DNA of 61,320 nt from an uncultured Candidatus Saccharibacteria bacterium (GTDB lineage Bacteria > Patescibacteriota > Saccharimonadia > Saccharimonadales > Saccharimonadaceae), in assembly GCA_946997535.1 (NCBI GenBank), contig CAMPVQ010000004.1:1-61320 (forward strand). The letters run 5' to 3'. The notes under the pieces are model-generated. The model was given only the letters and a program-made list of their open reading frames with translations. It was not told the DNA's origin and made no database searches. The translations under genes were made by a program, and so were the position numbers. Shown in pieces: positions 52,342 through 60,823 of the stretch (within the stretch, counting starts at the first letter, position 1; each line of letters starts with the position of its first letter).

Positions 52342-53649
52342 TTACTTGCTGGCTTTCTTCTTTGCCTGATGCATGGCTAAAGCGATGGCTGTCTTGGCGG
52401 TCGCTAGTTCGTCCCATGGCTCGTCGGCCGTAGCGCGGGCGATGGTTTTTTCGTGGCCCTTACCCATCAAAACGACCACATCGCCCTTCTGTGCGATAGA
52501 CATGGCGTGGTTGATGGCTTCGGTGCGGTCGTCGATAAAGAATAGGCTCTTGCCTTCCACCTTGCCGGCTTCGATGGCACCCTTCGCAAGCTTTTCGGAC
52601 TGCGCGCGCACTGGGCCGCGTGGGTCATCCTCGGTGAGAATTACGATGTCGGAATTCTCGGCGGCAATCTTACCCATATGAGGTAGCTTAGTCTGGTCGC
52701 GCTTGCCCGCACCGCCAAAGACGGTAATCACCCGCCCCTTAGCTAGCTTGCTAATCCCTGGTAGGAGCTTCTGGTAGGCGTCAGGAGTGTGCGCGAAGTC
52801 GATAATGACGTCGTAATCCTGACCGAGGTCAACACGGTTCATACGGCCTTCTACGCCGTCCAGCGTGGCAATGCCCTGCTCGATTTGTTCTTTGCTGAGG
52901 CCGAGACTGATACCTACTGCGGTCGCGGCGAGTGAGTTATAAATGTTAAATTCACCAGGGATTTGCGTCTTAATATGATATAAGGTCTTGTCGTAACGTG
53001 TGTAGTACTCTACGCCAGCGGTTGAAAGTTTAATGCGGGTCGCCTTGAGGTCGCCGTTCTCGATGCCATAAGTAATTGGGTGTGGTACAAGCGGCTTGAA
53101 GTAACCCACTGAAGGGTCGTCAGCGTTGGCAATGCCGACACCACGTCCACCCCGCTTGGCGTTGCTAGCGCAGAGCTTAAAGAGCTTCATTTTAGCTTCG
53201 CGGTAGCGCTTGAAGGTGCGGTGGTAATCGAGGTGCTCCTCAGTAACATTGGTCTCAACCACAACATCGTATGGCACACCAAACACGCGGTGCTGCGCGA
53301 GAGCGTGGGAACTGGTCTCAAGTACCAGATATTTAATGCCGGCTTCGCGCATCTTGGCGAGGCGCTTGTTGAGCGTCGCTGGGTCGGCTGTGGTCATGTG
53401 GGCGCTTTGCGTGGTAACTTCGTCATTGATGGCGTTGGCCACAGTGGACATTAGTCCGACTTGGTAGCCAGCTTTCAACAACATGTTGTAAATCATAAAA
53501 CAAGTGGTGGTTTTGCCGTTGGTGCCGGTGACACCAATTACTGTCATACCACTGGCGGGATAATCATATTTAGTGGCCTTCATAAAAGCCTGAATCGCAT
53601 GAACTGGGACAAGCGCGGAGTTGCGAGCATCGCGAATAGTGTATTTCAT
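52342..53649 (-). CDS. murE: UDP-MurNAc-tripeptide synthetase (MurE)
   Basis: 435 residues, shorter than typical MurE (about 490) because the N-terminal UMP-binding domain is much reduced. It has the ATP loop GVTGTNGKTTT and the substrate motif EDDPRGP near residue 340; DAP-adding enzymes usually have DNPR. The KGHE-like motif (GKGHEKT) is present. It adds the third stem residue to UDP-MurNAc-dipeptide; which one cannot be settled, but the DDPR variant leaves lysine possible. The ATG at 53649 follows TATAAT (complement of 53656-53661) by 6 nt. Confidence 0.9.
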   Translation of the reverse strand: MKYTIRDARNSALVPVHAIQAFMKATKYDYPASGMTVIGVTGTNGKTTTCFMIYNMLLKAGYQVGLMSTVANAINDEVTTQSAHMTTADPATLNKRLAKMREAGIKYLVLETSSHALAQHRVFGVPYDVVVETNVTEEHLDYHRTFKRYREAKMKLFKLCASNAKRGGRGVGIANADDPSVGYFKPLVPHPITYGIENGDLKATRIKLSTAGVEYYTRYDKTLYHIKTQIPGEFNIYNSLAATAVGISLGLSKEQIEQGIATLDGVEGRMNRVDLGQDYDVIIDFAHTPDAYQKLLPGISKLAKGRVITVFGGAGKRDQTKLPHMGKIAAENSDIVILTEDDPRGPVRAQSEKLAKGAIEAGKVEGKSLFFIDDRTEAINHAMSIAQKGDVVVLMGKGHEKTIARATADEPWDELATAKTAIALAMHQAKKKASK

Positions 53650-53694
53650 AGTATTATTATACCACCCCCACAAATTGTGCTAAAATTTAAGTGA
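53650..53694. promoter_or_regulatory. Divergent leaderless promoters (murE / tsaD)
   Basis: Leftward TATAAT (complement of 53656-53661), 6 nt before the murE ATG; rightward TGC-TAAAAT (53678-53686), 8 nt before the tsaD ATG. Confidence 0.6.
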
Positions 53695-54744
53695 ATGAAT
53701 GTGTTAGGTGTTGAGAGTTCGTGTGACGAAACGGCTGCTGCTGTGGTGCGTGATGGGCGGCAGATTATCTCAAATGTAGTAAATACGCAGATTGATATTC
53801 ATAAGGTGTACGGCGGCGTGGTGCCAGAGGTGGCGGCGCGGTCGCATCTTGAGGTTGTGGTGCCGGTGATTGAGCAAGCCGTAACTGAGGCCGGTGGCTG
53901 GGATAAGGTCGACGCCGTAGCGGCGACGATGATGCCGGGACTGATTGGCTCACTCCTGATGGGCTCGCTTACCGCGCGCACGTTAGCTTTAATGCACCAC
54001 AAGCCCTTCTATCCTTGTCATCACGTTGAAGGGCATGTTTATGCTAACTTTTTGATGGACAACCCGCCGGAATTTCCGTTTCTCGCGCTAATTGTCAGTG
54101 GTGGGCACTCGCAAATTGTGTTGTTCCGCGACCATGGCGATTATACTCTGCTCGGTCAGACGGCGGACGATGCCGTGGGCGAAGCGTTTGATAAGGTGGC
54201 GAAGATTATTGGCCTGCCCTACCCTGGTGGCCCAGCGATTTCAAAGGCAGCCGAAAGTGGCGACCCGCACCGTTACCACTTGCCAAAGGCGCACATGCAG
54301 GGCAAATACGACTTCTCGTTTTCAGGGGTCAAGACGGCGTTACTCCGGGCAGTACAAGATGCCGTGGGTGTGGACCACACCTTTCCTTCTACGCAGTTGG
54401 CAGCTAAGCTGACACCACAGCAAGTGAGTGATTTTGCGGCCAGCTTTCAGTTTACTGCGGTAGACACTTTGGTAGAGAAACTAGTGACGGCAACCCGTGA
54501 ATATGCGCCAAAATCAGTGGTTATTGCTGGTGGTGTGGCGGCTAATACTGAGTTGCGACGCCAGCTAAGAGAGTGGTTGCCGATTGAGATTAACTTCCCA
54601 TCCCCTGCCCTTTGTACTGATAATGGCGCGATGATTGCTGCGCTTGGTTACTACAAGGCGCAACGCATCAAGCCATCCGACCCACGTCGACTCGATGTCA
54701 TCCCCTCAATTTCGATGTCAAAGACGATTTGGGGGTTGCGCTAA
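53695..54744 (+). CDS. tsaD: tRNA N6-adenosine threonylcarbamoyltransferase TsaD
   Basis: 349 residues. It begins VLGVESSCDETAAA, has HHVEGH (metal ligands), ALIVSGGHSQIV, FSFSGVKTALLR and the ending region PALCTDNGAMIAALGY. It makes the t6A37 modification on ANN-decoding tRNAs with TsaB and TsaE, which are not in this window. Confidence 0.97.
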   Translation: MNVLGVESSCDETAAAVVRDGRQIISNVVNTQIDIHKVYGGVVPEVAARSHLEVVVPVIEQAVTEAGGWDKVDAVAATMMPGLIGSLLMGSLTARTLALMHHKPFYPCHHVEGHVYANFLMDNPPEFPFLALIVSGGHSQIVLFRDHGDYTLLGQTADDAVGEAFDKVAKIIGLPYPGGPAISKAAESGDPHRYHLPKAHMQGKYDFSFSGVKTALLRAVQDAVGVDHTFPSTQLAAKLTPQQVSDFAASFQFTAVDTLVEKLVTATREYAPKSVVIAGGVAANTELRRQLREWLPIEINFPSPALCTDNGAMIAALGYYKAQRIKPSDPRRLDVIPSISMSKTIWGLR

Positions 54745-54779
54745 AGCTTAAAGTGTGATACACTAAGAATGTACAATTT

Positions 54780-55718
54780 ATGAATGAGGTGACAGGGAGT
54801 ATCCTTCAGAGCTCAGCCTGGCGGGTTTTTAATGCTATTTCCTACGAAACTGCTTATGAATCCGATCAGAAGTGGCACTACGTCGCCATTCTTGAACACG
54901 GCCAGTTTAGTAATCGCTGGTATTGCCCCTATGGCCCAGTGGCACAAGATGTGACGTCATTTAAGGCCGCCATCGCTAGTCTCAAGCGGATAGGTAAGAA
55001 TAAAGGGGTAGATTTCATCCGGATTGAGCCGGATGTACTAGGAGTTACACCTCAGTTATTGCGCGAAATGGGCTTTAAACACAGCCGTCGTGACGTCCAG
55101 CCACCACATACCGTGGTTAATGATGTGTCGGTAGGGGAAGAGGCGATTATGGCCGAGCTTTCGCAGACGGCACGGCGTTACGCGCGGAAGTGTGACAAGG
55201 CGGGTATTACTTATAGCGTGAGCTACGACCCGAACGATATTGATGACTTTATTAAGATGATTCACGACGTCAGCCAGCGCACAGGGATGAAACCACATGA
55301 CGATATGCATTATCGCTTGCTGGCTGAGCGATTATTCCCGCAAAAGGTGGCGGGACTACTGTTCGCCGAGTTAGCAGGGAAGCGTATCGCCTCAATTATC
55401 TTCTTTAATAATGGCGAAACTATGAGCTATGCCCACGCTGCCAACTACACGGAGTACCGTAAGTACTCGCCAGCTACGGGTCTAGGGCTGTTTGCCTTGA
55501 AGTTTGCCCACCAACAGGGGTGTAAGTGGTTTGACTGGTATGGCGTGGCACCAGAGGTGGACGACGGCAATCCACGCTGGCACGCTTGGCGTGGCTTCAC
55601 GCAGTTTAAGCTTTCTTACGGTGGTAAGCGTGTAGACTACGTGGGTACTTGGGAGCTGCCACTGCGGCCGTGGCGGTATCGCTTGTATCGTTTGCTATTA
55701 ATTATTACCCGCCGCTAG
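54780..55718 (+). CDS. FemAB/MurM-family aminoacyltransferase
   Basis: 312 residues. The GNAT-like FemX block is seen: RRYARKCDKAGI, DDFIKMIHDVSQRTGMKPHDD, LLFAELAGKRIASIIFFNNGETMSYAHAA and GLGLFALKFAHQQGCKWFDWYG. Such proteins add amino acids from aminoacyl-tRNA to peptidoglycan stems to make cross-bridges. All window tRNAs being serine is suggestive only. A TG-A-TACACT -10 lies 15 nt before the ATG. Confidence 0.85.
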   Translation: MNEVTGSILQSSAWRVFNAISYETAYESDQKWHYVAILEHGQFSNRWYCPYGPVAQDVTSFKAAIASLKRIGKNKGVDFIRIEPDVLGVTPQLLREMGFKHSRRDVQPPHTVVNDVSVGEEAIMAELSQTARRYARKCDKAGITYSVSYDPNDIDDFIKMIHDVSQRTGMKPHDDMHYRLLAERLFPQKVAGLLFAELAGKRIASIIFFNNGETMSYAHAANYTEYRKYSPATGLGLFALKFAHQQGCKWFDWYGVAPEVDDGNPRWHAWRGFTQFKLSYGGKRVDYVGTWELPLRPWRYRLYRLLLIITRR

Positions 55719-55729
55719 GCGGGAGGTGG

Positions 55730-55763
55730 TATAATATTACTATAATAAAGGTCGCTACGACCT
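55730..55763 (+). promoter_or_regulatory. valS promoter and leader hairpin
   Basis: TATAAT (55730-55735, preceded by TGG) precedes a leader with the perfect hairpin AGGTCG-CTA-CGACCT (55749-55763). The leader is too short for a T-box. Confidence 0.45.
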
Positions 55764-55777
55764 AGTTTAGGATTAGG

Positions 55778-58339
55778 ATGAATTTACCAAAGACATATGA
55801 ACCAAACCAATATGAGACCACTATCTATGCGTTGTGGGAGAGCAGTGGGGCATTTGCGCCGAGTGGCAAGGGTGACCCGTACTGCATTGTGATGCCACCG
55901 CCGAACGCCAACGGCAACTTGCACGTGGGGCACGGCTACATGATTCCGATTGAGGATATCTTGACGCGCTATTACCGGATGCAGGGGCGCGACACGCTGT
56001 GGATTCCGGGCGCTGACCACGCAGGGTTTGAGACTTGGGTGGTGTTTGAGCGTAGCTTAAATAAAGAGGGGCACTCGCGGTTTGACTATAGTCGTGAAGA
56101 GTTGTACCGCCGGACATGGGATTTTGTGGCTCGGAACAGAGGTAATATGGAGCTGCAGATTCGGGCGCTGGGGGCGTCTTGTGACTGGAACTCGAAGGTC
56201 TTCACCCTTGATAAGAAGGTGGTGGATACCGTTTATAACACGTTTAAGAAATTATGGGATGACGGCCTGATTTATCGTGGTAACCGCATCGTAAACTACT
56301 GCCCGCATCATCAGACGGCGTTTGCGGATATTGAGGTGGAATTTAAGTCGGAGGCTTCGCACCTCTGGCACATTGTGTATCATACTGCCGATGGCAAGCA
56401 GAGTATTGAGGTAGCGACGACACGACCAGAGACGATGCTGGGTGATGTGGCGATTGCAGTTCATCCGGATGACCCAAAGTATACGGATTTGGTTGGTAAG
56501 TGGGTGATTGTACCACTTGTGGGACGCTCAATTCCAGTGGTGGCGGACGAAGGCGTAGAACTTGGCTTTGGTACGGGTGCTGTAAAAATTACACCAGCAC
56601 ACGACCCGCTTGACTTTGAAATTGGTCAACGCCATCACCTTGAGGCTATCTCGGTAATTGGCACGGACGGCAAGATGACTGACGCCGTACCAGAGAAGTA
56701 CCGTGGCATGACGGCCGACGAAGCGCGCGACGCGGTCGTAGCGGACTTGCAGGCTTGCGGCGCATTAACAGAGGTAGAAGACTTCACGCACGATGTCCCG
56801 CATTGTTATAAGTGTGGCACGACAATTCAGCCACTTCTGATGAAACAGTGGTTCATTAATGTCAAACCATTAGCTCAGCGCGCCCGTGAGGCAGTGCTGG
56901 CCGGCAAAGTGCGCTTTGTGCCGGAACACAAGGGCGAGGAGCTGATTCATTATTATGATGAGCTGCGCGATTGGAACATCAGTCGGCAGATTCCGTGGGG
57001 TATCCCGATTCCGGCTTTTCACGCAGCGGATGACCCAGACGATTGGATTTTTGACACGCGCGTCGATCAGACCGAGATTGAGGTGAATGGTAAGTCATAC
57101 ATTCGCGACGAAGACACCTTTGACACGTGGTTTAGTAGTGGTCAGTGGCCATTTGTTACCACTGATGTGATGCAACAGGGCGACCTCAAGCGCTTCTATC
57201 CGAACGCAGTAATGGAGACCGGCGTGGACATTTTGCGTCCGTGGGTGGCGCGCATGATTATGCTTGGGCTCTATGTGACGGGTGAAGTGCCATTCCATGA
57301 CGTCTTTTTGCATGGCTTAATTTTGGATGGCCATGGCCAGAAGATGAGTAAGAGCAAGGGTAATGTGGTGAATCCGATGGAAGTGGTAGAAAAGTACGGC
57401 TCTGACGCCTTGCGCATTGGCATTGTGATGAACCGCTCGGCGGGGCAGGCGCAGGCCTTTTCAGAAGCTTCGGTGATTGCGGGGCGGAATTTCTGCAACA
57501 AGCTGTGGAACATCGCGCGCTATATTGAGGCGAAGGCGGACGAGGCGGGCGTGACTAACGACGCGGCCGACCATGCGAAGCCAACGCAGATTGCCGACCA
57601 CTGGATTTACCAGAAGCTTGACCAAGCGCGGCAGACGTTGGATAGTCACCTTGCCAACTACCGCTTTGCTGAGGCGGTGGAGACGGTGTATCACTTCGTT
57701 TGGGACGACTTGGCTGACTGGTACATTGAGGCGAGCAAGCAGGGCAGTGACCCAGCCTTTATGCGGCGGGTGCTTAATCAGGCGTTGCGCTTGGTACATC
57801 CGTTTGCGCCATTTGTGTCGGAGACGATTTGGACGACCTTGCGCGGCGACGATACGCTGCTGATTAGCCAACACTGGCCACATCAGTTGGAATATGCAGT
57901 GCGGCAGGCGGAGCAGTTTGAGCGCGTGAAGTCACTAGTGACTGCGGCGCGCAACATCACGGCGCAGTTACCAAACGGTAAGTACACCTTGGTGCACGAT
58001 GACGACTCATTACTCTTGGAGCAGGGCGAACTGGTGGCGAGCCTCGCAAAATTAAAGCGCGTGAAGGTGGACCATACACCGCACGGGTTGCATGTGGTTG
58101 ACCAGTTCACGACCTCTTGGCTAGAACTCACGCCAGAGCAGATTGCCGACTATCAGAAGCATCTCAGTAAACAGCTTACGGCGGTGAAGGCGGAAATTGA
58201 CGGCTTGGAGCGCCGCCTCAGTAATCCAGGTTATGTGGAGCACGCCCCAGCGGAGCTGGTGGCGGAGAGTCGCAAGGCTTTGGCGGACAAGCGCAAGCAA
58301 GAAGCGAAACTCGCAACCATCTTAAACGAGATTAATTAA
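55778..58339 (+). CDS. valS: Valyl-tRNA synthetase
   Basis: 853 residues. Class I motifs are HVGHGY (in GNLHVGHGY) and GQKMSKSKGN; the editing domain with TTRPETMLGD and the C-terminal coiled coil are present. It charges tRNA-Val. Confidence 0.97.
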   Translation: MNLPKTYEPNQYETTIYALWESSGAFAPSGKGDPYCIVMPPPNANGNLHVGHGYMIPIEDILTRYYRMQGRDTLWIPGADHAGFETWVVFERSLNKEGHSRFDYSREELYRRTWDFVARNRGNMELQIRALGASCDWNSKVFTLDKKVVDTVYNTFKKLWDDGLIYRGNRIVNYCPHHQTAFADIEVEFKSEASHLWHIVYHTADGKQSIEVATTRPETMLGDVAIAVHPDDPKYTDLVGKWVIVPLVGRSIPVVADEGVELGFGTGAVKITPAHDPLDFEIGQRHHLEAISVIGTDGKMTDAVPEKYRGMTADEARDAVVADLQACGALTEVEDFTHDVPHCYKCGTTIQPLLMKQWFINVKPLAQRAREAVLAGKVRFVPEHKGEELIHYYDELRDWNISRQIPWGIPIPAFHAADDPDDWIFDTRVDQTEIEVNGKSYIRDEDTFDTWFSSGQWPFVTTDVMQQGDLKRFYPNAVMETGVDILRPWVARMIMLGLYVTGEVPFHDVFLHGLILDGHGQKMSKSKGNVVNPMEVVEKYGSDALRIGIVMNRSAGQAQAFSEASVIAGRNFCNKLWNIARYIEAKADEAGVTNDAADHAKPTQIADHWIYQKLDQARQTLDSHLANYRFAEAVETVYHFVWDDLADWYIEASKQGSDPAFMRRVLNQALRLVHPFAPFVSETIWTTLRGDDTLLISQHWPHQLEYAVRQAEQFERVKSLVTAARNITAQLPNGKYTLVHDDDSLLLEQGELVASLAKLKRVKVDHTPHGLHVVDQFTTSWLELTPEQIADYQKHLSKQLTAVKAEIDGLERRLSNPGYVEHAPAELVAESRKALADKRKQEAKLATILNEIN

Positions 58340-58431
58340 GCGCCGGTACGGCAACTATATTTGGCGTCCTATCCCGCCTATGGTATAATGCAAGTATCTA
58401 AGAAATAGGTGTAAAAATGGAGGATAAACAT

Positions 58432-60498
58432 ATGAACATAATAAGACTAAACAGCTGCGGGGGGGGGGGTAGATTTTTAAGCCTTATCGCCCTTGCGATA
58501 ATTCTACTGGGTTGTGCCATACCAGCCCACGCTGCAGACGATAATACCGTCAGTATTGCCGTTGATCAGAACGCAGTACTAAAACCCGCCGGCAATCTCT
58601 ACAAAGCCACCACGAACGTCACCGTCAAGACCGGCAAGCCATACGGCTTCAATCTCACTATACAAGCAGATACCGCCGACCTTATCAACAGTAAGGACCA
58701 AACTCACAAAATCTCTGCCACCCCAAACTTCACGCCGGTTGCCCTTAACGCCAACCAGTGGGGTTATTCTCTAAGTAAGTCTGCCACCACCTTCAGTGCC
58801 GTCCCAGCCGGAACCCAAGCCACGCCAGCCGTGGTGGCTGACGTGACGAAGGCCAAGCCAGCGGGTTGTACTAACCCAGCCAATTGTATCAAGCAAGTGA
58901 CCTTTGCTGCTAATATTGACCCGGCTAAATTAGCCAATGGCAATTACAGTACCGCCATTACCTACACGGCTACCGCTAAACCAAAGCCAGCATTTACTGA
59001 CTGGTACCAACGTACTGCCAACGTCGACCCATCTGAGGTATGCCGCTCGGGTGACAATAGTAGCTCTTGCTTGGTTGACCTAGACAAGAATACGATACCA
59101 GTAAAGTATACCGGCACGACGATCAACGCCCAGTGGACTAGTATTGCCAACCCAGAAGACGAAGACGCTAAGGGTAATTGGTATGATTACGGCAACAAGC
59201 AGTGGGCGAATGCTATTACTGTAAAACCAGAAGCCCGTGCTAAATACCATGGCTTTAGTAGGGTAGTAGACCAAGCCGATATCCTTGGCTTCTGGGTGTA
59301 CATCCCACGTTATGCCTACGAGGTAATGCGCCGCGATGGTACGGATAAGCCTGTAAAAGAGCAGAATTTTGACATCAAATTTGAAAATACCAAGACACCA
59401 AAGAAGCGCCCACTGGCTTGCAAGACGGGTAATGGCAAAGACTACCGTACTGAGTGTGGCGTGAGTCGTGAACTACCTTTGACGGGCGGTGAAGTATCTA
59501 CTTGGTCCACCCACCCAGCCTTTACCTTTGGCCGCAAGGAGCTTAACGGCATCTGGTTTGCTAAGTTCGAAACTACTGGCACCAGCACCCAACCAACCGT
59601 CTTACCAAATGAAGCCCACATTTCTGGTTGGTATAGCGGCATGTACGGTGAAATTGGTAGATTCTATTCACTATCTAAGACTTTAGGTATCAACGATCCA
59701 CAAAACGTCGGCGGTAACAGTGTGTCTACCGCGCAAAACAACCACCATCTCGCTAAACTCAGCTCTCACATGGTCAACAATAACGACTGGGGTGCCGCCA
59801 CTTATCTCAGCGCCAGTAAGTATGGCGTCGGCTACAACGGTGTCCAAATAAACGCTAGTGGCGAAGGCCATACTACCTATGGTACAACATATGGAGTTAC
59901 CGGCTGTGGCCCTCGTGCTAATGGTGATACCAGTAGCTATGGTGGTAATGATACATCATATTGGCATTCAATTCATACTAACGAAACTGGTGGCGCCCTA
60001 GGTACCCAAAGTGCTTGTTATTCTGGCGATATTCAGCGCGCCTACAACGGCACCCTTGGCCAACTCGCCAGTACCACCAACAACACAACTGGCATCTATG
60101 ACATGTCTGGTGGTGGCTTTGAACGCGTCGCAGCTAGTTACAGTGACAACTTAAACAATTCAAACACCAATGACTTTGGTTCTGACGCTGCCCACCCACC
60201 ATACGTCAATACCTACAACTTTGAAAACTTCAACTCTTGTACCTACCAAACCTGCGGCGGTCAGGCTCTCTATGAAACTCACAACGGTTCAAATAATTAT
60301 GGCACCAATATGTGGCTTAACCAATGGGCTTTTTTCGTAACGCAAGATTATGTGTGGAGCAGCTATTGGTTCTACCGGGGTGGCGGCTATTACGCTGGTT
60401 CGCTCGCTGGCCTCTTCTGCACCTTTGATAACCATGGCAGCCATTACTACTACTACATGGCGTTTCGCGTGGCTCTCGCGTCGGTCGCCCAAGACTAG
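58432..60498 (+). CDS. Secreted surface protein with poly-G switch and C-type-lectin-like variable C-terminus
   Basis: 688 residues. The ATG at 58432 has GGAGG 8 nt upstream; the in-frame ATG at 58417 would place the SD in the coding region. Signal peptide: n-region with GGGG encoded by an 11-G tract, h-region FLSLIALAIILL, then GCAIPAHAA. An all-beta repeat-like N-terminus (to about 220) matches the protein at 1-718. The C-terminal ~350 residues resemble the formylglycine-enzyme/C-type-lectin fold (GIYDMSGGGFERVA, then RGGG and MAFRVAL at the end). The stretch between RGGG and MAFRVA has mostly codons ending C or T (Y, H, S, G, A, N, F), as in DGR variable regions. In this frame (G11) the gene is ON. 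Confidence 0.82.
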   Translation: MNIIRLNSCGGGGRFLSLIALAIILLGCAIPAHAADDNTVSIAVDQNAVLKPAGNLYKATTNVTVKTGKPYGFNLTIQADTADLINSKDQTHKISATPNFTPVALNANQWGYSLSKSATTFSAVPAGTQATPAVVADVTKAKPAGCTNPANCIKQVTFAANIDPAKLANGNYSTAITYTATAKPKPAFTDWYQRTANVDPSEVCRSGDNSSSCLVDLDKNTIPVKYTGTTINAQWTSIANPEDEDAKGNWYDYGNKQWANAITVKPEARAKYHGFSRVVDQADILGFWVYIPRYAYEVMRRDGTDKPVKEQNFDIKFENTKTPKKRPLACKTGNGKDYRTECGVSRELPLTGGEVSTWSTHPAFTFGRKELNGIWFAKFETTGTSTQPTVLPNEAHISGWYSGMYGEIGRFYSLSKTLGINDPQNVGGNSVSTAQNNHHLAKLSSHMVNNNDWGAATYLSASKYGVGYNGVQINASGEGHTTYGTTYGVTGCGPRANGDTSSYGGNDTSYWHSIHTNETGGALGTQSACYSGDIQRAYNGTLGQLASTTNNTTGIYDMSGGGFERVAASYSDNLNNSNTNDFGSDAAHPPYVNTYNFENFNSCTYQTCGGQALYETHNGSNNYGTNMWLNQWAFFVTQDYVWSSYWFYRGGGYYAGSLAGLFCTFDNHGSHYYYYMAFRVALASVAQD
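58459..58469 (+). repeat. Poly-G tract (G11), candidate phase-variation switch
   Basis: Eleven G just before the signal-peptide core. G11 reads C-GGGG-RF and continues; G10 and G12 both meet a stop codon within about five codons. A clean ON/OFF switch by slippage. Confidence 0.85.
60360..60465 (+). other. Candidate DGR variable region (C-type-lectin C-terminus)
   Basis: The region between YVWSSYWFYRGGG and MAFRVALA is enriched for NNC/NNT codons giving Tyr, His, Gly, Ala, Ser, Leu, Phe, Asn and Asp. This is the pattern left when AAY template codons are mutated at adenines. No template repeat, reverse transcriptase or Avd gene is in the window. Confidence 0.55.
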
Positions 60499-60504
60499 CT
60501 TCCG

Positions 60505-60529
60505 CGCGGAGGCTTTGCCTCCGCGTTTA
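60505..60529 (+). terminator. Terminator of the surface-protein gene
   Basis: The stem CGCGGAGGC / GCCTCCGCG with a TTT loop is followed by TTTAT. Confidence 0.88.
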
Positions 60530-60665
60530 TTAGCTGGAGAAAGGGGTGGGCGAGGCATTCAGTGCCTTCGCCCGCGCTGCGCCCATATCGGCCACGCCTT
60601 CAGGGTATGTTACAATACTTGCAACGGAACTTAAAAATCCTAAATGTACCGAACTAATAAAACAG

Positions 60666-60695
60666 TTGACAAGCCTAGTCTTGGCCTGCTATCAT
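60666..60695 (+). promoter_or_regulatory. rpoD promoter
   Basis: TTGACA, 18-nt spacer, TATCAT. A second weaker candidate (TTGACA at 60761) lies closer to the gene. Confidence 0.6.
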
Positions 60696-60823
60696 ATGAA
60701 TGATAATGGGCGTATTAGAATTGCCATTAAAGTCGACCGGCAAGACCCATGTTTGATCCGTTGACATCAGGATTTAAAAACGCTAACACTTCAAACAAAA
60801 AATAATTTAAGAAGGGAGTTTGA

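Larger units (their letters stand above)
60499..60823. other. Intergenic region with terminator and rpoD promoters
   Basis: A strong terminator lies at 60505-60529. Two promoter-like sites follow: TTGACA (60666-60671)-N18-TATCAT (60690-60695), and TTGACA (60761-60766)-N17-TAACAC. No template repeat or gene was found in it. Confidence 0.6.

Noticed and set aside
55741..55777. A T-box riboswitch upstream of valS
   Set aside because: The leader is about 35 nt with one small hairpin and no specifier or T-box sequence.
60698..60764. A 22-codon ORF in the rpoD leader
   Set aside because: Its ATG lies only 2 nt after the -10 box of the rpoD promoter and it has no ribosome binding site.
60505..60823. 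A DGR template repeat or Avd gene downstream of the variable-looking region
   Set aside because: No repeat of the variable region and no suitable ORF could be found in the intergenic sequence; the retroelement, if any, is outside the window.
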